64,000 nucleotides of DNA from Syncephalastrum monosporum B8922 (Eukaryota; Mucoromycota; Mucoromycetes; Mucorales; Syncephalastraceae), in assembly GCA_000697355.1 (NCBI GenBank), contig JNEN01000850.1, positions 78,426-142,425 of the forward strand, written 5' to 3'. Made by a program: the position numbers and the translations under genes. This document shows positions 42,947 through 54,043 of this stretch, one piece after another (the first letter of the stretch is position 1; the number at the start of each line of letters is the position of its first letter). The notes beneath the pieces are model-generated. The model was not told the DNA's origin, did not search any database, and saw nothing but the letters and a program-made list of their open reading frames with translations.

Positions 42947-44395
42947 ATGCTCTCCCTTTTAGAAGCGGGAGAGGCTCGCATTGCCTTACCCACATGGCTC
43001 TTCCTCGCTATCCTTGGCCTTGTTTGCAGTGTACAGGGCTCCATAGTGACCAACACGAGTCTGTCCACACGATTCAAGCAGATCGTCTCGATTCCTTTCT
43101 TGGCCGCGCAAGTCCTTCTTCCCTTGATGATTGCAGGCCACCATCGAGGTAAGCGATGCATGCCCGAGACACTCGGAAGAGCAAAGAAATGGGAAAGAAA
43201 TGGACTCATATGGATGGGCCCCGGGTAGCATTGACGATTGTCGGCGGGCTGTTTTCGTTCCACCTGTTTTTACGTTTCAGCGAAGTCGTCTTCGTGGGGC
43301 CCTGCACTGGGCGGGAAGCAGTTGTCACCCACGAAGTCTTGCAGGATGAGCTGTGGTCCTGTCTCAAGCGACCCACCACCGCAGTCGAAGACAATAATAA
43401 AGAACAACAACAGAGAGAAAGCAAGGCAAGTGAAAGGAAAAGACAGAAATATACGTGGGAAAACTCATATGTTTATTTCAGAGGTGGTACCACTTGCTGC
43501 CCGCTATCGTCGGTCATCTTCTGCTCACAGACCTCGTCGGCTCATGGTTCTTCACCTTTGACGGCCAGGACTTGTACAATATTCAACACAATCGACCCGT
43601 GCTCTATCTTGTCTTCATTGCGCTAACTGTCGTCATCTTGTCCGCCGCCATCAATGCCTATGGTTATTGTCTGCAACTCTTTTATTGTCTTCGTTATAAT
43701 CAAGGCTCCTACTACCCAGGTAAATTCAACAAAAGTCTGTTATGGTATACCATCCGACTAAATCTATGATGCATAGATGAATGGCGCCCTCTGATGGATA
43801 GCCCATGGAAGGCCACGTCTCTTGAAGAATTATGGTAACGTGAAGCAAAAAAAAAAGAAGGTTTAAGGAATGAGGTGTTTATTTATTATTCTGCATGATA
43901 TTGAAAAGGTCGAAGCGGTGGCACCAAGTGTTTCGCACGGCCTGGCTCGCGCTCCCATTCCGACCGGTGCGCACCTTGGCTTCCAAAATAACATCCAAAA
44001 CAGTCGCGCTGGCCCTCGCGTCCATTTCCGTCTTCTTTGTCTCGGGTGTCATGCACGAATACCTCGCGTTGTGCGCGATGGGATGGAAGCCGTATTGGGC
44101 GCGGTTCATAGGCGACGAGTGCCTCTTCTTCACACTGCACGGTGTCCTTGTGGTGTTTGAGAAAATGGTGCGTGCCTCGGTTCCGTCATCATGGCGCCAC
44201 AGCCCACTGTCCCGAATCGTGGGCCATGCTTGGGTCGTGGGAGTGATTTACGTAACATTTCCTTGGTTCGTCAATGCGTTTGGTTACTTTAACCTCTGGC
44301 ATGTCAACCCTTTCAATGCCTTGACTCCTTACGTGCTCGACCATGTCTGGCGTCGGTACCCCATCCTCCATTCTGTTTGTGGTAGTCTTTTGTAG
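42947..44395 (+). CDS. Wax synthase-like membrane-bound O-acyltransferase (MBOAT)
   Basis: Five exons (42947-43148, 43229-43425, 43482-43719, 43777-43834, 43909-44395) give 393 residues, all phases closing. The protein is very hydrophobic with about eight membrane segments. It carries the wax-synthase-domain signature WSKRWHQVFRTAW at the start of the last exon and the MBOAT histidine in FVSGVMHEYL. DEWRPLMDSPWKATSLEELW just before matches the conserved loop of plant-like wax synthases. Such enzymes transfer acyl chains to alcohol acceptors in the ER; many fungal members act in secondary metabolism or lipid storage, so the substrate is open. Intron 2 starts with GC (AAG|GCAAGT) rather than GT. 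The ATG at 42947 begins the first hydrophobic block. Confidence 0.88.
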
Positions 44396-45255
44396 CAATT
44401 CATCCGATTTTAGTATACCCCACACAGTCCCTTCTCCTTACTCGATATGAAATATATAATGACAATGCGAGACACAGTCCAATGATGTGTTTTCATGCAT
44501 CCGAAGTCACATGAATATCATGCTGCAGATCTGAAAGATGGAAGCGCGCCAACTGTTGGAAAAACAAAAAAAAAGCGCAAGGGCTTTTGTTTTGCCGTAA
44601 TGCATTGCCCAATGCACCATGCACACGCGTACACACAACTTGAAGGCGAGTATCAGTTTATTGTCCATTTAGTGATTATATAAAAAAGGGAAGCATTGCA
44701 AATTCAATTTGAGACATGAAATGGAACCATATAGAACGAGTGAAAAAGGAAACGAGGAGGATATCTTTGGTTTCTGGATGAAATAATTATACTGTAGACC
44801 ACTCACGGATTCTGATATTAGAAATGGAAATCTTGGGCGGGTGGCGCCACTTCAACGTCATGATTTGACGCTGACTCATTTATTCAATCACCGATTGGAG
44901 GGAGGGGGTGAGTGGGGGTCCAAAGAAAAGAGAGGCGCCAGAACACAGGAGACGGTTCTTCTCTTTTCCTTTGTCCTTTGGAGTATGAACACCCTGTTTT
45001 AACAAGTATATAGCCTCGTATATTTGTTACTCTCCATCCTGCTTTTCTCTCCATAACGCTTCCATCGCTCTCCACACATCGCTTTTTACTTGCCAAAAGT
45101 ACCATGCTTTTGCACTCCACTCTCAACACTCTCAACGTATACAACCAAGTCAACTTCGGCTCCATCCAGCACCACCGCTTCATTTGTGATTCCATTGCCT
45201 GGCAACCTGCCATTTACTGATTCAACTTAAACTCTCCACCCCACTCCAACCGAAC
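44396..45255. other. Intergenic region
   Basis: About 860 nt with no gene. The part from 45020 is pyrimidine-rich with ACTCCAC-type repeats, probably the leader and promoter of the next gene. Confidence 0.45.
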
Positions 45256-47419
45256 ATGGCCATCGACATGACCCAGTTAGCGTGTAAAGACAGTCCTCGC
45301 ACGCTGCCCCAGCCAACCATCGATTTTTCCGACGACATGCTCCCGCCCCATTCTGCACTTCAAACTACGCAGCCCGAGCCCTATTGTTGGACTCCTTCCG
45401 TCTCCAGAGCCTTGCCGCTCTGCGTTGCTGCATCCGTCTACCGCATGTCAGCTGCAAACTGCCTGTCAGGTAATTCATAAGAAAAAAAATTTTTTTTTTA
45501 TTTCTGTATGGAAGTGTTCTCTTGGCGGGGCATATTGGCTGTGTAGAATTGTATTTTTAATCACATCCCCCACGTGTCTCTGTGTTATATAGGTCACCTT
45601 TGCAGCCCTACTGCATCTCCACCTCCACCGCCACCCCCGCCCTTCAACGAAACAGACTCGCATCCCACGATATGCCTATCTGGTAATTATAGAGAAAAGC
45701 ATGGGATTGACCTTGTGTTTGCTTGTAATTCTTACACATCCGTACATAATAGACCCTACCGCGATGAAATCGACGCCGTGGCTCATTGCAAACACAACAA
45801 AAGCGCTCTTTGCCCAGCCTCACATGAGTCGCCGATCGCTCGACTACATCTCACCGTGCTACAGACGCGCGCCTGCCTGGGAGCTGTTCCGCCAAGCCGA
45901 CCCAGCGCACCGCATCTGCTACGGTGGAGAGGACTTCAACAGCGCATCCTCATCCGGCACCTTTGACGACTCGAGCGACTCGGGGCGTTCCTACTCGCCC
46001 GTACGGAAACAGACCAAACGGTCCCACCATCTGCTCCTGCGCGAGATCAGACGTCTGCGCGCCGAAAACGACAGTCTCAAGAGCAGCATCCACATTCTCA
46101 AGGATGACTTGCGTGTCGAACGCGAGTCGCGCCGCATCGCCGAGGCCTGCCATCAAAAGTTCTGCGAGGAATTCATGGACCGCCATACCCGCCTCGAGAT
46201 GGACGCTCAAGACAAACAGGACGAGATTGACAGCCTCAAGGAGAAAATTCTGGAATCCTCGCTTTCCTCCACCTCCTCGACGACCTCCGCTACCCACACC
46301 GACGACGATCACGAGGATGCCTGGAAATACTCGCTCCACGATACACCCGAATTCGACAATTTGCCGGGCGGAGAAGCCGTGGCAGGACCGAACTTTCTTC
46401 TGTCCGAATACGGCCATGCCGCCGACTCGGAGCAAGACGAAGACGACGACGACGAGGATGCCGAAGAAGCGCCGAGCGAGGAGCAATTCGAAGCGCTGGC
46501 TGCGTCGTACCTTCGGCAAGCGCTGATTTCGAATCTCACCAGCGCACGCGCGAATCTTGAACTGGACGACCTCGTGCTCAAGTACGATCCCTCGCCGGAC
46601 GTCCTCCTGCGCACGCTCGCGGGCACCTTTATTCTCTGGATCGACGGTCTCCTCGCCGGCGCCGACTCGGCCAAGGCGATGCTCGGCCAAGTGCAGGGCG
46701 AATTCCTCCGTTTCTGGAAATCCATCCTCGAGACCCACGTGCATGACGACGCCGACCAAGTCCATTTTCTCAACGAGGCCGAGCGGACCCTCAGCCGCGA
46801 CGAGGCCCGTGCCGTCACCGCCCTGGCCGACAACTTCCACCAGCTCCTTGTCATGCTCTACAAATATGACATTGTCGACAGCGATGCCGTGAGCCACTGG
46901 TGGCATACCCACCACCCCAAAGGGTCGGCCGAGCGGCTTGCGCAGCGACTGCGTCAGGTGACCCGCAAGTTCGTCGAATGGGTCGATGAAGACGAAGACG
47001 ACGACGAAGACGACGACGTGGACGACCTCGATGACGGTGACGTGGAAAGTCTCGTTCACGACAGTGACGCCGAGACCGTGACAGACCCCCATGAAGATGA
47101 TGACGACGACACCGTGGATCTCACTGCTGTAGACGATCTGGATGACTTGCTCGAAGAAGATCGCGAATATTGCGCCTGTCAGTTTGACGACACGTCGGAT
47201 CCTTCGACAGCCATCCCTGCCCCACACACGACACTTCCTACTACGACTACTACTACGACTACTACTACACCCCAATCCAATTCCAATCCATCTGCCTTGC
47301 CGCACGGGCATTGTACGTGTGGAAGTACATACACGCCGCCCCCTACCCACCCTGCCCAGACTCTTCCAGCTGCTACTCCTATAGACAAGCCAAAGAAGTC
47401 TGTGCGCATTCTTCTGTAA
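45256..47419 (+). CDS. Coiled-coil protein with a C-terminal eIF2B-epsilon/eIF5-like W2 domain
   Basis: Three exons (45256-45469, 45593-45682, 45753-47419) give 656 residues. Phases close, but the true start could lie inside exon 3 (residue 106). Residues 190-270 form a coiled coil (LLLREIRRLRAENDSLK, DEIDSLKEKIL). An acidic linker follows. Residues about 345-515 resemble the W2/HEAT domain of eIF2B-epsilon: SYLRQALISNLTSARANLELDDLVLKY, the helix DNFHQLLVMLYKYDIVDSDAVSHWW and FVEWVDEDEDDDEDD with aromatic/acidic boxes. Beyond are more Asp-rich and Thr-rich stretches. The nucleotidyltransferase and hexapeptide parts of eIF2B-epsilon are missing, so it is not that subunit. In known proteins W2 domains bind eIF2; a translation-control adaptor is a reasonable inference. 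Confidence 0.72.
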
Positions 47420-47809
47420 ATGTTTGATGTATATACTCACTATTCGACGATTTCCTTCACTTTATCTTCTTTGCGCACGCTTACTCCATTTTTGCTTTCT
47501 GTAACTCATCCACCTCACGCTTTCTCTTGAAGAATAAATCGTTTGCCTATACCAACCAAGCGAATGGCTTAGCTTATGTATGTAGTATGGTGTATGAACA
47601 GGTCACATACAGTACAAAGCAATGGCGAATGGTAATGGGGGAGGGGACGGGCACGGCAAGAGAAGGGCGGACTTGGGGGTGTGTGTTGCCATAATCGTCA
47701 CATCCCGAATAGATTCGCCCCTCGCTGTCTGTCTGTCCAGAGACACTTTTATACACTTGCTCTTTCTGAAGACGATCCCACCCTCGCAGACGGACCTTTC
47801 TTCTTCTCC
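47420..47809. other. Intergenic region upstream of MKT1
   Basis: 390 nt holding the 3' end of the W2 gene and the MKT1 promoter. Short frames only, no element recognised. Confidence 0.45.
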
Positions 47810-50800
47810 ATGCCCATCCGCCATTTCGACAGTAAGGCCATTCCAATACGAATGAATAGACTCTCTTTCTCTCTCGATGGAGTCTATATATATATCCTCT
47901 GTGTCAATAAGTGATACCAACACGCGCGCACCACTTGTTCTTCTTTGTTAGTCTTCACAGCCGAAAGGCGGCTTATCCAGACCTCAGCTGTCTCGCAGCT
48001 CAAAGACACTCGCCTAGGCATCGAGGGCAACTACTGGCTCCGCAAGATTCTGGCCAAGGAGCCCGCCGTGTCGGCCATGGGCGGGTCTCCCTTGAAATTG
48101 CGCGAGACCATCGAAGCCGAGATCAAGTCCTTCAAGTAAGAAAACTACCTTTTCTTCATCACGCGCATCTCTCACCATGCGCCGCACAGGGCGAACAACA
48201 TTCAGCCCATCTTTGTGTTTCCGGGATTGTCCATCCTGCGCAAGGACAAGCCGTTCTCGAACGAGGACCGCCGCCCTTCGGTGCGCGCCACGGGGTGGGA
48301 GTATTACGACAAAAACCGCGTCGATGTCGCGTTGGGCAGTTGGAGCAACAGCGGCGGTGTCCACCCCGCAGACCTCCTGAACCAGGTCTTCCATATCCTT
48401 CACGAACACGGCGTCGAATTCATGCGTGCGCCGTACTCTTCTTGGGCTCAGGTAACAAACACACACACACACACACACGCGGTCCGCGGTATCCATGGCT
48501 ATAGCCTCTCATGCCACAATGTTAGCTCGCCTACATGCACAGTCATCCTCGCCAGCTCGTCAATGCCGTCTACGGTGGCACGGAGCTCCTCATGTTCGAT
48601 ATCGACAAGGTCATCACCACCATCGACTTTGAGGTGCGTACTATGGACTACATCAGAACGAATACGCGTTGACAGCAGCTTAGAAAGGAAACTATCTGTG
48701 GATGAGCAAAAAGACGGTGCTGCAGGACCTGCACGTGTCAGACGAGCAGTTCTTGGATATCTGCCTGCTGGCCGGCTTCGAGTACTGCACGAGCTTCCCG
48801 CCTTTGAATGTCTTTACGTTCAAAGGTAATTCTAGCCACGAAACCACCACTACCGCCCATGATACCCTGCTCTTTTTTATTTAATCTTTTCTCTTTCTAG
48901 ACGTACACGACCTCGTGAAGCAGCACCGATCGGGCTTCAGCGCTGTACAATCCTATGCGGACGATCCGAGCGTCGCCAAAAGCGGGTACATTGACACATT
49001 CTGCCGCGCACGATGCGTGGTCAAGTACCATCCCATTTTGACCGACGAGGGCGAGGTCAAACCGCTGAACCCAGATAACGCGCCCAACGACATTCATGAA
49101 TTCATCGGCTACCGCCTTCCCGACGAGCTCTATTACTACCTTATGCGCTGTCTCGTGGGTCCCCAGGTACACACACCATTCACTCCCATCACCTGGTAAT
49201 AAACGTGTCTGTGTGTCTTACTCATGCATCATCCCTGTTAGTCGATCAACACCCTCGTCTCGGGCGTCCTGATCGAGAACACACCACTCGACAATGGCGA
49301 GACGGTCGAATACCGCACCTTCCTGCTACGTCTGCTCAACATTCGCACACAAACCCTCAGCCTCTTGTCGCAGCCCCTCCACCAATTCTATCAGTCACGC
49401 AAGGTCGCCAGCTACTTTTGGTTTGACCCCACGACAGAACACATCATGCATCATCACCAAGATTACAACCACACCCACTCGGGCAGTAGCAACTTTTCTC
49501 CCAAGGGCAACGCCAGTCCTCTCAATACGGTGTATGACGCCACCCGGTCGTGGCATGTTACCCACGACTTTTTGGATGCCGAAAAGAAAGCACAAAAGGT
49601 AAGTGTCAGGCAGGGTGTGATTGCATATGGAAACAAACACCCATCTATCTTTCATGTCAGACGGACGTCGTGGATATTGCCTTCTGTATCAAGGCCACTG
49701 AGAATGAAGCGACCGCTTTGAAAACTGTCACACATACGCCCGCTGAATCTGACTCTGTGAGTATGCGCACAATGCTAGTGGTAGTGGTGGTAGTGGTGGT
49801 AGTGGTGGTGCCGTTGTGTGTGTGTATGATGAGAGGCCAGGTCGCTCATGCCTGCTTGCTTCTTCAGGTACTGGAACAAAAAGATGAAATCGTGGCCAAT
49901 ATCCTCTGGAAGACCCTGGAAATTAGAGAGTAAGTACAAAAAAAAGTTACGTAAAAGCGATAAAAAAAAAGGCACTGATGAAAAGGGATTGCATAGTTTC
50001 TTGACGTCGACGAAGCACGTGTATACGCCATGGGGCCGCGCCCTGGGCATTGCACTTTCGACCATGTCGGACGGGAAGGACCAGGCACCGCCCATGGCCA
50101 CCCAAGAAGCGTACCTGACCGCGCTTGAGCTGATCCGTTTCGAGGTCCTTACCAACAAGCCTTACAGCAAGAGCTACAGCAAGATTGCTGGCAACGGCAA
50201 GTGTTGAGAGCCACAGGATGGGTTCATTGTGCTTACGAACACAGTAGAGAATGAGCAGCGCCATATCCGCCTTATCTCCCGCACGCTCTCGCTGCTGCCG
50301 GTAGAAATTACGGTAGGACCAGAAAGGGCCAAGTGACAACCGAAGCGTTTTCTCTGACCACACGCACCTACGCAACACACGATGTATTTCCCATTTTTTT
50401 TATAGACCAAGACATGGAGGGAACCCTTTGACCGTGACCTGCTCGTGTTCAACAGCTTTGTCAAGGCGTTGAACCGCAGCTACCGCAACTTGTGCGAGAT
50501 GCTCGTGCTCTCACTGTTCCTCAACTCGCTTGTGGAAAAGGAGCGCAAGGACTACTTTGAGATCGCAGACAGGCAAGAGACACAGACATGACATGACATG
50601 GGCATGAAAGGAACCGAAACTCACATACAAAACCTTTCTATTTATCCAGCCTTCCCTATGCTTCAGACGTGAATGTGGCGGGGGGTCTGATTGCAAAGCA
50701 TTATCTGGAACACATGATCTCAGATAATGCGTCCTCGCAAGAAGCCCTCTCTAAAACGGAATCGGTCTTCACCTCGTGCGGTCAGGTCAAGGCCGACTTG

Positions 50801-50935
50801 GAACGTGGCTTCCGGTTCTGGCAAGGACTTGTGCTGGGTATCAAGGCCGTCAAAGATTCGGGTGACATTACAGAAGATACTTACAAGGAGTTCCTTGAGG
50901 CTGACCAGTGGCTCCAGAAGCGAAACAAGCTGTAA
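47810..50935 (+). CDS. MKT1: Mkt1-like post-transcriptional regulator (XPG-like fold)
   Basis: Thirteen exons: 47810-47831, 47952-48135, 48190-48451, 48526-48633, 48684-48825, 48901-49166, 49242-49598, 49661-49756, 49868-49929, 49997-50196, 50245-50312, 50406-50572, 50650-50935. They give 739 residues (yeast Mkt1 is 830). The first exon is just 22 nt (MPIRHFD). The N-terminal half has the XPG-like layout: LGIEGNYWLRKIL, NIQPIFVFPGLSI, APYSSWAQLAYM and YGGTELLMFDIDKVI. The C-terminal half carries the Mkt1-specific helical region (LVFNSFVKALNRSYRNLCEML, FLNSLVEKERKDYFEIA). In yeast Mkt1 acts with Pbp1 on translation and stability of specific mRNAs. Introns 10 and 12 begin with GC. Intron 8 contains a TAGTGG-type repeat and intron 3 a CA repeat. 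Confidence 0.92.
48461..48479. repeat. CA microsatellite in MKT1 intron 3
   Basis: A run of nine CA units just after the donor of the third intron. It lies in spliced sequence and does not affect the frame. Confidence 0.8.
49779..49810. repeat. TAGTGG-type repeat in MKT1 intron 8
   Basis: Five tandem units of TAGTGG/TGG type between the donor at 49757 and the acceptor at 49867. G-rich on the plus strand. Confidence 0.8.
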
Positions 50936-51130
50936 TGGCACCAGAGCAATAATAAGGATAATAAAAGGGAGAGGGGTGGCTTCATCACTATTCATGCAAG
51001 TCCCTCCCAATTCGAAAAGCGCGCGCATGAACGTGTGTCTATCGGCTGTCCTGTTTTTTTTGTTGTTTCTCTTTTTTACTTGATACCCCTCCTCTTTACC
51101 CTTTTCAAACCTGTCGACTTCCTCTCGCCC

Positions 51131-53385
51131 ATGAACGACGACAGCGATAGTGTAAGCCTCCACAGACTGCGCATACGCGTGTCCTGACACGACACGTCTT
51201 GTTAGTGGTTCTCTGATCAGGACAGCGCATTCGACGACTCCATCTTGCTGTCGGACGACGGCAATGAAGGTAAGAGTAACACACGTCTTTGCTGTTTGTT
51301 GTCCGCGTCTTATCCCTTCCTGCCCCTTCATTGATAGACCACGATGCTGACGAGGCATTTGACGCCGAGATTGTCACTGCCCGGGATCGGCCTGTGTACC
51401 AAGTAGATTATACGGTGCGCAGCACAGGGGACCTGGAGGCCATGGAAAAGGAACGGGTGGACCGCGTCTCTTCGATGCTGGGTAAGTCAAACAAGATAAA
51501 CCGGTTCTCCACAGGACCGAACCTCTCCCCTTCTCCACGCCTGTTGGCTTGAATCCTTTTTACTCGTTTCATTTACTGACCATGAACGGCTTTTTGTTTT
51601 GCTTTGCTTTGTTTTGCTTTGCTTTGTCTGTAGGTCTCTCGTGGCAAGATGCAAGCACGCTGCTGCGACACTTTGGATGGGATGCCGACAAACTATTGGA
51701 CAAGTACACAGAGGCCCCAGAGGAGACACTCATCGTTGCCGGCGTCCTTCCTCGTCATGACGTCGACGCGCCCGGAACCAAGCGCGCCCGCCTCGCCTTC
51801 ACCTGTTCCATCTGCTTTGACGAAGAGGATGTCCAGCCCGTCAGTGCGGCGTGCGGCCATCAGTTCTGCGATGCGTGCTACACGTATTATATCCGGCAAA
51901 AGATCACAGAAGAGGGCGAGAGCTTCCGCATCTGCTGCCCGCACGAAAAGTGTAAAGTCGTCGTGCCTTACCGTTTGGTCATGCAGCTCATGGACAGCGC
52001 TGTGCAGGAAAGGTATGTGTCAAGCTATACACGTGTGTGTATGTTTGTATATGTGTATATGTGTATATGTGTATATGTGTATATGTGTATTTGCATTGCG
52101 TGGGGCGCATGACAGATCACTGACACGGTTTTTTAAAAAAGATACCGTGAGCTGCTGCGCCAGGCATTCGTGGATGATACCCCGACCTTGCGCTGGTGTC
52201 CTGCGCCAGATTGTCCTTTTGCTGTCGAGTGCCATATACCCCTTGCTGCGCTGGACGTCGTTCCACCAGTTGTACAGTGCTCGTGCGGCCACCGCTTCTG
52301 CTTTGCTTGTGATTTACCAGATCACCAGGTATGTACTACGCATGGTACTGATAGATCACGTCATGTATCATCTTTTATCTATAATGCGACATCACTGAAT
52401 CCGACGCTCCCCCCGCATTCCTTCTATTGTATAGCCCACCATGTGCCGGCTTGCCAAAGCGTGGCTGAAAAAATGCGCAGACGACTCGGAGACGGCCAAC
52501 TGGATCACGACCCATACGAAAGACTGCCCTCGTTGCAACTCTGCCATTGAAAAGAACGGCGGGGGCAACCACATGCTGTGCCGCAAATGCCGACATGAAT
52601 TCTGCTGGGTGTGTTATGGTGCGTTTAAATCAACGTAGGCAAACCGGAGGATGGGGGGCTTACGCATATCGTGGACCTTTTACAGAGAGTTGGTATGACC
52701 ACAATAGAACGCCGCATTCTTGCAACCGTTACAGAGAAGACGAGGATTCAAAGAAGAACAAGGAGACGCGACGGGAGAACCTGAAGCGGTATCTTCATGT
52801 AAGTCAACACGAGCACCCCTCGACGGCCACTACTCACCACCGCCACCACCTCCTTATCCTTATCCTTTGGCTAGTATTTTAACCGATTCGAGAACCACGA
52901 CAAGTCTGCCAAACTGGACGAAGAGCTGTACAAGAAAACAGAACACATGATGCTCAAGATGCAGGAGACCTCCAATCTATCATGGATCGAGGTCCAGTTC
53001 CTCAAGGATGCTGTCAACCTCGCCACCAAATCTCGCATGACGCTCAAGTGGTCCTATGCATTCGCGTACTACCTTGAAAAATGCCACCAAGCCGAACTCT
53101 TTGAGGTAAATTGATCCTCGCGTCTCTCTCTCTTTCTCTCTTTCTCTTTCTGAACAGACACTTAACGTGAACTAGGTCAACCAAGAGGATTTGGAGTCAG
53201 CAACGGAGACCCTCTCAGAGCTACTGTCAAGGCCTTTGGAGAAGGAGGACCTCGCCGAGCTTCGTCAAAAGATCCTCGACCGAGCGGCCTATGTGCGCCA
53301 GCGACGCCAAATCCTCTTGTCCGATACACTCCAAGGACTTGTGGATGCGCGATGGGAGTTTAATGACCTACTCGAAAACCCTTGA
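51131..53385 (+). CDS. Ariadne-type RBR protein with catalytic Cys replaced by Gly
   Basis: Nine exons (51131-51151, 51206-51269, 51338-51481, 51634-52012, 52142-52328, 52435-52618, 52686-52798, 52875-53105, 53176-53385) give 510 residues. Order: acidic N-terminus, UBA-like stretch ([17 protein letters not shown]), RING1 ([22 protein letters not shown]), IBR ([22 protein letters not shown]), RING2 ([10 protein letters not shown] then NHMLCRKC and EFCWVC) and a helical Ariadne domain. This is the HHARI layout. In RBR ligases RING2 carries a Cys that takes ubiquitin from the E2, in GGC-NHM. Here the codon at 52564-52566 is GGC, giving Gly309 in NGGGNHM. All other zinc ligands look intact. It may be a non-catalytic cullin or E2 binder, or the base may be a sequencing error. 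Intron 4 holds a GTATATGT repeat. Confidence 0.92.
52041..52090. repeat. GTATATGT tandem repeat in an intron of the RBR gene
   Basis: About five 12-nt units of GTGTATATGTGTATAT type in intron 4 (52013-52141). Intronic, no coding effect. Confidence 0.8.
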
Positions 53386-54043
53386 AACCAACAAATACAG
53401 AAATCACCCTTTGCTATACCATACCAGTCAGTTTTCTGCCACCTATATAGCCCTTTGCGAATTCCCGTGCTGCTGCCTATAGCGACTTTCCTCAGCCTTG
53501 ACATTTCTGATATCTGTCACGCTACACATAAAGACATTTTGGAAGTCGACCCACGTCATTTAATTATTTGCATTCTTGTAAAGAGAAATTTGGTATAGGA
53601 AGTCAAGAAGGCGTGGGCCACCGTGAATAAGTATTCATGGCGGTAGAGAAAGGGCAGCATGTATGTATTGGATAATGCAAAAATTGACTGTGCAAGCTGA
53701 TGCGTCCTCGTGCCCAATCCAAGTCAGATATATCGCATGAAAGGCATCAACCAGGCATAACAAAATTAAAGGAGTATACGTTGCCATAGTAGCCACAGGC
53801 CGCTCGTCATGGACACCTTAATATTCGACTTGATCCTATGTACACAGCAAGCAAACAGTAATCTTTCATATCGCACTGGACGCAAGAAGACATTACAATC
53901 TAAGTATTGACACCCCTATGTAAGAAAAAGAAGAGCAAGTAGGCTTATTATCCCCGGTCGTCTGTTTCAGCTCAGGCACACCCAGTATAAAAGGAAGCCA
54001 AAAAAATTCTGGATTTGTTGTTTCCCTTTCTGGCTGTATCGCC
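53386..54043. other. Intergenic region with a TATA box
   Basis: No gene. TATAAAA at 53986-53992 lies 52 nt before the ATG of the exonuclease gene and is one of the clearest TATA elements in the window. Confidence 0.55.

Noticed and set aside
38298..44395. A possible transposon domain (integrase, reverse transcriptase, DDE transposase) in the gene-poor region
   Set aside because: I translated the larger frames and found no DDE, RT or integrase motif. Only a USP-like relic and short repeats could be supported.
45950..47440. 496-codon minus-strand frame opposite the W2 protein
   Set aside because: Shadow of the GC-rich coding strand. It has Val/Phe-rich antisense of the Asp runs and no domain, while the plus strand has a W2-like domain and a coiled coil.
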